Positions 1 through 10,700 of a stretch of DNA of 64,000 nucleotides are shown here, piece by piece. Every line of letters starts with the position of its first letter. The first letter of the stretch is position 1. Made by a program: the position numbers and the translations under genes. A model generated the notes under the pieces. It was not told the origin of the DNA. It saw nothing but the letters and a program-made list of their open reading frames with translations, and made no database searches. The stretch is from Ephydatia muelleri (taxonomy: Eukaryota; Porifera; Demospongiae; Spongillida; Spongillidae), in NCBI GenBank assembly GCA_013339895.1, contig JABACO010000006.1, forward strand, positions 3,800,320 through 3,864,319, in the 5' to 3' direction.

Positions 1-303
1 AACTTGAAAAAATATGCGCTAGGTCCCTTTTCGCTGCCTCGACACCATTTGATATTTTCATTCATCAATAATTTATTGACAAAAAGAAATTAAAATCATT
101 TTTACAACAAATCAAGCAAACGACTGTTGCATTATCCAGGTGTAGGAGGGGCAAAAATTTAGTGCTCCACTCAAGAATATTGGTTGCATCCACACAGCAC
201 CGAAACCAATGTTCTAACATTAAACCACAGTTATATATGTATATGTGCACATCATGTACTAGATAATGGCTTGTCCTTGTGTAGCACCAACACTTATACT
301 TAC

Positions 304-575
304 ATAAGACATCGATTCTGGTAGTGTTACTTGAACCAGCACAGTTGATGAGATAGTGTAGCTGGTACTATTGGTCAGACCAGTGAAGGTGACCATTTCA
401 GACCCATTGAGAAAAGCTGATGTAGAATTTCTGCACCCATACATGTAGCTACTATTACTGATCGTGACATTGTAGCTTGTAGGAAGACCACCAATGGAGG
501 AGGGGTTCACTACGACTAGTACCATGTCTGCACCAATGATATTTGCCACAACATTTGGAGCTGCTCCAGGAGGAC
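304..575 (-). pseudogene. FN3 exon with a frameshifting 10-nt deletion
   Basis: This is a fibronectin type III exon of the local receptor family. It starts with the family's GPPG linker after a ttcag acceptor and ends at a GTAAGT donor. It is 272 nt long, whereas intact relatives at 2625-2906 and 45468-45749 are 282 nt. Aligned by eye, it lacks 10 nt in the last strand region (after the TIS residues), so the conserved AINCAGSSN segment is read out of frame. Other differences are multiples of three. It lies downstream of the stop of gene A on the same strand, so it would belong to another gene running off the left edge. It is either a pseudo-exon or a sequencing error; the size and position of the deletion favour decay. 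Confidence 0.7.
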
Positions 576-1666
576 CTGAAAGAATTATAGTATTTGTATC
601 ATATTTAAGTGAAAGACTATAGCTCACCCTAAGTGTCTGATATGGTGAAACAGTACTTCAAAACTGGAACGTGGCAAGCTAGTGAATGACCGAAGATGTA
701 AGGTATGGCGAGTTCACTTCACATACAATAGACACAATTCACGTGTCTTGCACGCACATATATGTACATGCACTCAATAGGACAGCCAGGCCCTCGTACA
801 CACACTACACTGCCTGTACTATATGCTTAAAAATATCAAATTAATCTCGTTATAGTGACATGTATACGCAAGCTAAGCGGTTGCCCACAACATGTTGTGA
901 ACCCGCTTCGCAACCGCTTAGCTTGCGTATACATGTACACTATAACGAGATTAATTTGATATTGAAGCATATACACGCACACTGCATGTATATAGACTAC
1001 GCAACATCAACATTCCTACAATCGCTGCAACTCTATGGAACTGCAACTGCACGGATTGTCAGCTAAGCATGATGCAACATGTGGCTATATTTAGGGTCAA
1101 GTTAAGGTTATTTGTAAATTGGAATCATAAGGGGGTGTAGGGCATATGATACAATGTCTCCATGACAACCTTGGAGAGTTATGATTGATCTCTTAATCTG
1201 AGAGGGCAGAGGTAATGCATTGCTAGCTAGTAGTTGAGGTACTTCTATAGCATATATGTTTTCTAAATGTCCTGTACTACCAATGCTAGCCACTATGTGC
1301 TATCTGCCAGTGTACCTGTATATCCATCCATTGCTCTATATTATGTGCTACTGATGCTTTGTATAACCCCATCACTAACCATGGAGCAGCCTCAGGAGAG
1401 AGACATCTCCTTATCATGTTAATGGGCACTCAGCTCAGGTATGATGACCATGCTAGGACTCAAGTGATTACATTAAATATGTATCAATAATCTACTCTCA
1501 AGTATATGCATTGTATTGGCATAAGGTGAAATGGAACTTAGTACATAATCAATCTTATCTGCATTTTCTTCATGTCATTACCAAACATAGGTGATTCTTT
1601 TTAAAAGTCAAATCAAATGAAACAGCTACATACACTTGGTAAAAAAACGCACAAAATATATTCCAT
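576..1666. other. Intergenic stretch, no gene seen
   Basis: No conserved coding segment is visible between the orphan FN3 exon and the stop codon of gene A. The stretch holds the hairpin at 832-963. The part from about 1490 resembles sequence at about 43430-43640, as part of a shared duplicated block. Confidence 0.5.
832..963. repeat. Near-perfect inverted repeat (53/54-bp arms)
   Basis: Left arm 832-884 and right arm 910-963 are reverse complements except for a 1-2 nt indel. They are separated by 25 nt that contain their own palindrome, acaacatgttgt. No coding capacity is seen. This looks like a foldback or MITE-type element or another hairpin-forming insertion. No target duplication was established. 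Confidence 0.8.
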
Positions 1667-1914
1667 CTATTTTACTGTTCCATAAGCATCATTGTTCTCT
1701 AGTGGAATGACATCAATCTTCTTCTGATTAATGCCCACCACCTCATAAGGTACATTAGGAGTGGAAGGATGAGGTGATGTAGTTTTGGATCTTGTCTTGG
1801 AGATACAACTAATACATATGGTCACCAACACTCCCAGAGGGAAGGCCATGATAAATGTAATGGAAACAGTTATGCTGACAGCAGTAGAAACATCAATGGA
1901 GTGCACACAGATGG
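1667..1914 (-). CDS. Gene A exon 5: transmembrane helix and cytoplasmic tail
   Basis: The acceptor ttgcag precedes CC-ATC-TGT (phase 1) and the stop is at 1667-1669. The exon encodes a hydrophobic stretch of about 27 residues rich in Ile, Val and Thr, then a stop-transfer SKTRSK. A tail of about 44 residues with two tyrosine motifs (PYEVV, AYGTV) follows. A decayed copy in the same orientation lies at 43648-43839. Confidence 0.82.
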
Positions 1915-4900
1915 CTGCAAAGTGATACGACACAGGGCAAGAATGCAGTACACGTTAAGAGTACTTTACCTGCAGTTGCTGCTGAAGTTGGTGATATAAT
2001 GGATGCACTTGAAGTTGGTGGAGATGGAGTTGGAGCTGGCCCTGCATCCAATGAAAAGAGTACATGTAGTTTACATGCTCATATGTGATTAGGACAAGTT
2101 GTACCCATGATAGACATACTATACATACACATGCATGTAAAACATGAGATGGTGTGCTATAGGTTTTAAAAATACATCACACTGCAATGTGTTGTGAATA
2201 ATATTATTATAATAGTATAACAAATTAATATGTTAATATGTGTATATAATTGAAATCTGAATCCCTTGACAGTGGCACCTGCTATTAGCAACATGTTTCA
2301 TATGCTTATTGTAATGTTGGATCCTTCCACCTCAATTTATCTGAGGATGTATTTGCTCATCTTGACAAATCAACTGTATGAGATACAAATTGGCTACCGG
2401 TATTTGATATTCATACATTCATTCATTCATCTTAAATTGAGGGAAAAAAGCCCATCAGTTGTACAACAAAACAAGCAAACCACTGTTGCATTATCCAGGT
2501 GTAGGAGGGTCAACTGTTTAGTGCTCTACTCAAGAATATTGGTTGCATCCACACAGCACCGAAACCAATGTTCTAACATTAAACTCCAGGCGTGTAATCG
2601 TGTAGCACTAAACCTTATACATACATGAGACGTAGATTGTGGTAGTGTTACTTGAATTACTTGAACCAGCACAGTTGATGGCCACTGCTGAGATAGTGTA
2701 GTTGGTACCAATTGTCAGACCAATGAAGGTGACCATTGCAGACCCATTGAGAAAAGCTGTTGTAGAATTGCTGTACACATAACTGCTATTACTGATGGTG
2801 ACACTGTAGCTTGTAGGAAGACCACCACTGGAGGAGGGGTTCACTACCACTAGTACCATGTCAGGACCAATGGTATTTGCCACAGCATTTGGATGTCCAG
2901 GAGGACCTGAAAATATTACATAAGTACGTATACACAGTACATGTACATGTCATAACTGAAACTTTCTTAGCGCTACAAAAGCAGTAAATACATGCAGTTC
3001 TGCTCATGAGGGAATTAATTGGATTGAAACAAATCAATAATCACATTAGAATCAACAAATGATTGTAAATGTGTAATTTTGGCTAACAATGTTAACAATT
3101 TGATGTGATGAGTTGAATATACTGTAGCCAATGTGATAGATATTACTGTAAGTATAGGCCCATACTTAGCATTTATTGTTACATGTATTTACAACAGCAG
3201 ATTATCTTGTACAGGGTTTTTTGCAGATTGAATAGGTTGCCATGGCTACATGAGGAAAGCTCCTTTAATAGATGTCCATAACTTGTCATCCTGACTGCCA
3301 TTTAGTGCATGTTTGCCTCAGATATGTGGATACATTTTTATGAAAGTCAGTTGAGCATGAAGAAATGAAGCACTCATTGTAGAGGCCTCCCTATATGTAC
3401 TATGCATGTAGCTTCATGTATCTTAAAAGTGTATCCACGTATAAAATCATTGGATAAAAAATAGCTAACTAGTTGCATTGTACACAAGAGCATATCAAAT
3501 TAATGACTTGTAAAGTGCATGCCATTTAATCAAGTTTTAGTACCCATATAGAACTAACCATATGCCAAACAGCACTAGTGTTAAGCTGTCAGACTCCTCC
3601 TACTGCTAGCTCCCCTCCTTGGCCTCCCTCTAATTTGATATTTTGCTTTCACTCTTTTTGTCACCATTTGATGCTAAAAGCGTTATAGATTGTTACGAGT
3701 ATGGGAACTGTGCATCCTAAATGCATTATGCATTACATTAAAAACTGTAACAATTGAAGGGAGAAAAGTTCATCCCAAAAAAGTATTTTTTGTTCCAAAA
3801 GATTGCATCACTATTGTATGCTGAGTCAACTGCCATGGTGTCAAGGCTATGTGTCTGACTATGTGTCGTGTGCTTGTGTGTATGTGGGTGTGTCTATCTA
3901 TGTGTCAATATGTATTGTAGGTTGTCACTTGATGTGTGGGTAATATTGCAAACACATCATGTGACAACATGCAAATGACTGGCACACACCCCACACCATG
4001 TAGATAAATTGATTTGAATCATCTGATAGATACTAACAGCTTAGCTGCAATTGAGCCAGAGGTAAAAGCAGTGATGATGTACAGTACACTGTACATCTAA
4101 GCTGTAGTGTGATGGCAATGGAGGGGTCAGGGAAGCCATTTACACAAACTACATGTGCACAAATAAATGGCATACCTACTACATTGATGGTTGTCATGGA
4201 GACAATAGTAGTGATTGAGGGAGTTATAAGGTTAGTGTTGTAGCACATCACAGTGCTACCATTCATAGCAGCTGTAATGTTCACAGTCAAGATGGAGGAC
4301 AGACAGTATGCGGGATCAGTGGACTGTATGCTGGAAGCTCTGTAAGGTCCACATGTGCTGATCACCACAGCAGTACATGATCCACTGACAAGCTGTGACA
4401 GCCTTATCTTATCAGGGAAGGTATTAGTAGGACAGGTGCCAGTGGACAAGATCCAGTCAGTATAACCAGCAGTTGTTCCACTGGTGATGGTACAGGTGTA
4501 GGTCACCACAGTGTTGGGACATATACTTGATGTACAGGTATCTCCACTGGCAGTGTGATATGGAAGACTCTGTGTGGAGCCTGGGGAGAAAAATACACTT
4601 CTCACATGTGCACACAAAATGATGTAGCAGAGGAGAATGAATCCACAGTAGCACAATTGGGTTTTTAAATAAAGTGACAGTGTCTAGTGTGTAGAGTATA
4701 GAAAATTATACTTGTACTTCCATGCAGGGACTGGCTGTGTTAAAAGAAAGTAAGGTGGTGATAATGTAGTCATGCAGCTCATATACAAATATGACAGACA
4801 GTCCATATCCAATATGGCTGATATACAAAGGCTATGTGTACACTCTACATGTGCATCTAAACTTACTTCCTGTGATGTCATAAATAAGTAATAATACCAT

Positions 4901-4918
4901 CAGCTCCAATTTCTCCAT
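1667..4918 (-). CDS. Gene A: Ig-FN3 type I receptor with ITIM-like tail (5 exons, 352 aa)
   Basis: Predicted single-pass surface receptor, exons 4918-4867, 4580-4176, 2906-2625, 2041-1970 and 1914-1667. The sum is 1059 nt, all junctions keep frame, and every intron is phase 1. Residues 1-17 are a signal peptide, about 18-152 an Ig-like domain (YTC, DW, STVMC landmarks; several extra Cys), about 153-246 FN3, and about 247-270 a Pro/Ser/Thr stalk. About 281-308 is the membrane helix, followed by basic SKTRSK. The tail has Tyr327 in VPYEVV, which fits the ITIM consensus [SIVL]xYxx[IVL], and Tyr348 in AYGTVK at the C-terminus. By analogy with ITIM receptors it could recruit SH2 phosphatases; that is inference. 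The start was chosen because the 52-nt exon matches gene B's first exon in length, phase and aggtgATGGAG context. No ligand can be named. It lies head to head with gene B. Confidence 0.82.
1970..2041 (-). CDS. Gene A exon 4: Pro/Ser/Thr-rich stalk
   Basis: A 72-nt symmetric phase-1 exon between ggatgcag and GTAAAG. It begins (x)PAPTPSPP and continues Ser/Thr/Ala-rich, as expected of a membrane-proximal, probably O-glycosylated stalk. Paralogous stalk exons start with the same PAPT at 28199, 39206 and 59406. Confidence 0.78.
2625..2906 (-). CDS. Gene A exon 3: FN3 domain
   Basis: A 282-nt symmetric phase-1 exon bounded by ttttcag and GTATGT. It encodes GPPG, then VLVVVNPSSSGG, LPTSYSVTI, FIGLTIGTNYTISAVAINCAG. 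The Tyr and Leu core positions of FN3 are visible. There are several N-x-S/T sequons. An intact copy lies at 45468-45749. Confidence 0.85.
4176..4580 (-). CDS. Gene A exon 2: Ig-like domain
   Basis: A 405-nt symmetric phase-1 exon between ctccccag and GTATGC. Landmarks are GSTQSLP, VVTYTC, GYTDW, LTVNITA and NGSTVMC; the first and last Cys would form the Ig disulfide. Extra Cys pairs (CTSSIC, CPTN, STCGPY, YCLSS) suggest additional disulfides. The exon is open throughout. Confidence 0.8.
4867..4918 (-). CDS. Gene A exon 1: signal peptide
   Basis: ATG at 4918 begins MEKLELMVLLLIYDITG, a short hydrophobic leader, and the exon ends at a GTAAGT donor in phase 1. Gene B's first exon has the same length (52 nt), the same phase and similar flanks. 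The preceding cctaggtg may instead be an acceptor of a 5'UTR intron. Confidence 0.72.
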
Positions 4919-5888
4919 CACCTAGGATAAGGCATTTAGTTGTGCATTAATAAAGGTGTGCCATACTAGCTGCACACATACATGTACTCCTGTTACAATG
5001 TACAACAATTATTAAAAAAACTTTTCATTTTTTAACTATGCACACACATGTAAATCAAAGCAATAACAACCGGATTGCATTGTGGGTGTGGCTAACTACT
5101 GCAAGATAAGCCAGTTCACTTACTAGAACTATTACTGCAGCTTTCTACATTCATATAATTTTTACAGTACATGGGCCAAACATAATCACATAGGATGCAC
5201 ATTGATACCAAGAACAAGTTCTCATGCGGGTTCATAACCCTGCACTAAAGCATATAATAGCAGACTCTGCATACTAAACAATTGAAGCATCTTCTGTATA
5301 CTTTAATAATGTGCATCTGCAAAAGGTTAAAATGAACTCTGCACACTATATGATTTTGTGCACTGTAACCATCACATTCAGCTGAAAACAATAGACTCTT
5401 TTAAATGTGAGCATATAACAATGCAGTAGAGACACAAATATATATACATTGGTAGCACACACATGTGCAGTTCAGTGCACTACTGAAAAGAACACAGTTC
5501 AGTGCATTTATTAAAGTGCATCTATGTACTAATTGGAGAGCACCATAGTCACAGGTCAACACCAATCACCGCTTATCCCTACATATTGCTACAGCGTGAC
5601 TAAAAGTTCAGTGGACACCAAATTCAAATAACAGATGCTTTACCTGCAAAGCACATGTGTGAGTTAGCCCGTCATTTTGTCATAAAATACAGTATTTTAA
5701 CAAAACGATTTACAACAAAGTGTAGAGCAAACTGCTTTGTGTATCTCTAGCCCTGTGATATTCTGTCACCCAGGCAACAAGTAGGGTAATAACCCACTCA
5801 GAACATAGTGTTGTCTTAATTCTTATTGCGATATAGGAATTCTCATAAAAGTATCTCATTGCTACATGTATATCTCAGAGTTCACACT

Positions 5889-5951
5889 CACACATGCACG
5901 CACAATCACACCACACACACCACACACACATCACACACATGCACGCACACA

Positions 5952-6017
<66 letters not shown>

Positions 6018-6027
6018 AAACACACAA
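5889..6027. repeat. CA/CAC microsatellite
   Basis: Imperfect then pure (ca)n, ending with cacaaacacacaaacacaca. His/Thr or Cys/Val open frames across it are repeat artefacts. Confidence 0.95.
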
Positions 6028-6505
6028 TTTAACTTTAACCTGGTACTTGCTAACTCTCCACAACATGGTACTCCAAATACATAACTGTACACTCTTATAG
6101 GAGACATTTTCCCCACAACTGTCGCGATCCATATATACTTTTCCCTGGTACGCGTACCCTGGCTCCCAGCTAGGACAGAACTCAATAATCAGAGGTAGTA
6201 CAGTTGGCATATAACAGTAATGCAGGCACATCACACATACGGTACGATTGCTTACTGTGGTGCAGAGACACTGCCGAGCGCTATGTTCGAATAGGGTGGG
6301 GTCATAACTGTAATCATGTGCGTAAATATCTATCGTTCAGCTTACAAGTAAAAGTGATCAGAGGACCCTCACCATCGATCTTAAGAAGGTAGTGAGTTTG
6401 GCGTATGTGCACGTGCGTGTGTGTCACTAAAAACGCATTACGTCCTTCGTGGTGCAGTGGTGATTTTTCATTCCATACCTGCACTCAAGTTTGAGAAAGA
6501 AAGAA

Positions 6506-6541
<36 letters not shown>
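6506..6541 (+). repeat. Poly-G tract
   Basis: 36 consecutive G on the plus strand. It is a possible quadruplex former and a likely assembly or length-uncertain site. Confidence 0.95.
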
Positions 6542-6542
<1 letters not shown>

Positions 6543-6970
6543 GCACACTAACAACAGTCCACAAACAGAACCAGCGAACAAAATGATGCCCTAGACTGGT
6601 AAACTTCAATTGTATGTGTCGTACAAATCGTAGTTTGGCGTAAGGCCGGGCCACGCCCAACTAGTGTTTGTTTTGTTGTATTTCTCTGTAGTTCCCCATA
6701 TGATGTGTGGCGCGAAAGCTATTAGCTATCTTCGTATTTGCGAAGGGTCAGAGGTGTGTGTTTGATAAATAACGAGAGGTACAAGGTGGGATATCGCAGT
6801 TACTGCGACTAGGTATTAATGTAGGGCGTAGTCGTTCATTGAAGTCTAACCCGTGCTGTTAGGGTACTAGTAATTAATGCACAGCGCCAACAGAAGATAA
6901 GAAGACGAGGGTATACAGTGTATATTGGGGTGCTCAGCCATGATGTTACTGTACTGTACATGTAATCAAC

Positions 6971-7004
6971 TGTGTGTGTGTGTGTGTGTTTGTGTGTGTG
7001 TGTG
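6971..7004. repeat. TG microsatellite
   Basis: (tg)n with one ttt interruption, 5' of gene B. Confidence 0.92.
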
Positions 7005-7723
7005 CTAAAGCGCCGATGTCCTGCCACGCACCTTATAGCAACAGATAGAGGACTGTAGAAGATGTGATTTAGCTAAATACTAAAACCCATCTTCATAGGT
7101 GATGGACACGAAATGGAACACCATTGTACTTTTCGGCTTGCAGGATATGTTCTTTTACAGTACATACATTTTAATTATTAATTAATTAAAACTAATTATT
7201 AGACATTACTTGAGGCAAGTTTCCCTATGTTTATCACAACCTGATCATGCTCTGCTCCTTTCATGCAGTGTACATGTACATTTGTTGGTAGTGTACATTT
7301 CCCAGACGTATCATGCGGTATTAGCCACACCCCATAGTGTAATCTTGTTTCTAAATAGGTGCAAACGTTGATGTACTCCATATTTGTTTTGTTTTGTTTT
7401 GAAATTCAAACCAGCTAATTAAACCCTCAAAACTAGAATTTCAGCTGCAATAATGCAACTACTCTAACCATTTTGTGCCTAGCTTATTTTTAAAATTCAT
7501 CTTGATTATTGATTTGTTTTTGATGCAATTCATTCATATACATGTACATGTATAAACATGTACACGTAATTGAACAAAATATAATAGACTCAATGCTGTT
7601 GTTTTAAATTATTAAATTGTAACTGAGATACACGTGCAGTTGTAGCCAACATACCTGTATGGCACAATAGTTGGATCAATTTATGCTACAAATGTTGTTC
7701 TATGGTACATGTACATGTAGGTG

Positions 7724-7775
7724 ATGGAGATTCTGAAGCTGGTGACATTCTTACTGATCAGTGGCATCAGAGGAA
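7724..7775 (+). CDS. Gene B exon 1: signal peptide
   Basis: MEILKLVTFLLISGIRG followed by a GTAAGT donor in phase 1; joined to exon 2 it reads into SSTQSLP. Length and phase equal gene A exon 1. Confidence 0.75.
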
Positions 7776-10700
7776 GTAAGTTATAGCAATATTCTAATAG
7801 ATGCACATGTACAAATACTGCATCTTTCTATCATCTTCATCTCTTACATGTCTGTGGTCTAGCTATTGTGCATTATATATAAATGGATCAGTCTCTGACA
7901 AAATGGCGCTTCGTATGTATATATAATTTCTGATTTGCGCCTTTATTGCAGACTATCTGAGTTTCATTCTTTCAATCCACTATGAATATTAATCACTTCC
8001 TGTTTCTGTCCATTCTCCACCCATTGAACTTATCACTCTGTAAGACAATCGTATGACAATCTTAATGGATCCTGGTGAATGGTTGCTGCCGCCTCCCACA
8101 TCGCGGAAGGCAGTACGCATCATATCACGACGCGCATCAGGATATTTTCTTACTCCTTCTCTAGTAGTGTATTATAAAGCATTCCCACTTTTGCTTGCTA
8201 CACTGCACAGATGTTATATCTCACACAGTGTTCAGCTCACAAATAGCTCTACTGTACTGCATTACTATCAAAACTTATATAACTTGATTAACTTTTATCA
8301 GCAGGTATAAATGAATACATATTAACTTAGAATAACAAATGCACATTACTGTAGAAACGTGTTTAAAGAAAATATTAGCAAGAAATGTGTATAAGAAAAC
8401 TGCAGTTAGGTTCATTCTGACAATGATAGGCATGGCACGTGTAGCTAGTTCCTCATAGAGAATTGTGCCCACAATTACAACAATTGACCCATCAGAGCAT
8501 GTCACACAGTAGTAGTGAGCATTTTGTTGGGTAGCACAAACGTAACATCTACGCAACCCTTTGACCCTATGTTATTCTTGTATCGTTCACCGTCGGCACA
8601 TCATGAGGGAGAAGGATATATATCTTGTCAGGGTAGCAGCACTGTGTCTTCAGTGGTCCAAATACTCCTGATACCAAGGGTTGCACAAGATGGCTAGTGT
8701 GAGATGGCATGACAATAGATATTGTTGGCCACAGCAACCTGCGTTGCATATGTGCTTCATGGCCATCAAGAATTAGTAATTTGTATTATCTCATTTCAGG
8801 TGTTGGAAATGTGGCAACCAAATTTTCAAGGACTGCTGCTACATGTATGTTCTATCCAACCATTGGTACTGTAGCCCAATTGGCAATTAGATTTGAAGTT
8901 ATATACTGGTACTTTTTTTAGCAATTTCCCATGAAACAGCTTTGCCTTGAAAACTTTAGATTGGAGGTAGTGCTCTTATCCATCAGACATACATGTACAT
9001 GTAGTAGCAGCACCCATAGTAATAGGTACTCATATCCCAGTTAGCTTGAAACACGCTTGGTTGCACACATGCATGCACAACAGCTACAATGCTTTTGGGT
9101 GAGATTAAGAACAATCTTTGTTTCATCAAGATTGATGAAATCACAGGAAGGATCAAGACCATGCTAAAAGAATCCACTTAAGCCTGAATAACTTCCTGAC
9201 ACTGCACAACTGCAGGCAGATTGCAGCACACGCAAAGAAGTTGCCTTAGTGAGCAGTTTGCTTGCAGAATTGCTCCCACCAGTGCCTGGTAGGCAATCTA
9301 TCATGGCCCTTGAAAGTATTCCCTCTTTAGCTGACTGCATACTTCTAGTTGGTCATGTGATTTATCCGTGAGACATACATGTACATGTAGTAGCAGCACC
9401 CATAGTGATAGCTACAGTTAGCTTGGAAGCACGCTTGGTTGCACAACAACAGTTACATGCTTTTAAGAACAATCTGTGTTTCATCAAGATTGATGAAATC
9501 ACAGGAAGGATCAAGACCATGCTCATGACTTGCTCATGAATAATCTGAAAGAATCCGCTTAAGCCTGAACAACTTCCTGACACTGCACAACTGCAGGACA
9601 GATTGCGGGCACACGTAAACAAGTTGTCCGAGTGAGCAGTTCACTTGCAGAATTGCTCCCACCAATGCCTGGTAGGCAATCTATCATGGCCCTTGAAAGT
9701 ACTCCCTCTTTAGCTGACTGCATACTTCTAGTTGGTCATGTGGTTGATGAATTGAATTGGTTTTAAACGACCAACCTCTCCTCATGGGATATCAAATGAT
9801 AACTGGCCACATGAAGTGTTGGCTGAAGCTTTTTGAATAGTAAGCATTACACTTTGTGGTCTCCATCATTTTCTTACGTAACTCAAGCTTGCCAGCAAAC
9901 TAAAAAAATTAGACTTCCTTGTATAAGCTCCAGCTTGCCAGCTTTGCAGCTGGAGCATGCAAGCAGGTGTTGCTGTGTGGTTGATGTGGTTGTTTTCTCC
10001 AGTAGCTCTACCATACATAAATTGGAGTGTGCTTGCTGAAAAGCAGAATGTTGATAATATATACAGTGTACTAACATCAATTTTGCAAACTGCATTTAAT
10101 ATTTACCCCTTTAACCATTGAGTGCCACTCTTCTCTGGTATGGCATTCTGTGTGTCAATATATAAGAAGTGTGTTTTTCTCTCCAGGCTCCACACAGAGT
10201 CTTCCATGTCACACTGCCAGTGGAGATAACTGTATATCAAGTATATGTCCCAACACTGTGGTGACCTACACCTGTACCATCATCAATGGAACAGCTGCTG
10301 GTTATACTGACTGGATCCCGCCCACTGGCACCTGTCCTTCTAATAACTTCCCTGATAAGATAAGGCTGTCACAGCTTGTCAGTGGAACATGTGCTGCTCT
10401 GGAGACCAGCACATGTGGACCTTACAGAGCTTCCAGCATACAGTCCACTGATCCCGTATACTGTCTGTCCTCCATCTTGACTGTGAACCTTACAGCTGCT
10501 ATGAATGGTAGCACTGTGACATGTAACAACTCTAACCTTATACCTCCCTCAATCACTACTATTGTCTCTATGGCAACCATCAATGTAGTAGGTATGCCAT
10601 TTATTTGTGCTCATTAGTTTGTCTAAATGGCTTCCCTGACCCCTCCATTGTCATCACATGCGTAGATCAAGATGTACATGTACGTGTACTGTACAGCTCT

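Larger units (their letters stand above)
4919..7723. promoter_or_regulatory. Shared intergenic region between divergent genes A and B
   Basis: This 2.8-kb region separates the two start codons, so both promoters must lie here or in upstream noncoding exons. It contains a long CA repeat (5889-6027), a 36-G tract (6506-6541) and a TG repeat (6971-7004). No coding segment or convincing TATA/initiator pair could be singled out. Confidence 0.45.

Noticed and set aside
2526-2711. Minus-strand frame reading QWPSTVLVQVIQVTLPQ
   Set aside because: Out-of-frame reading of the gene A FN3 exon.
5875-6234. His/Thr and Cys/Val-rich proteins over CA repeats (also 31438-31717, 36236-36587, 48174-48490, 62639-62909)
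   Set aside because: Dinucleotide repeats give open frames by chance.
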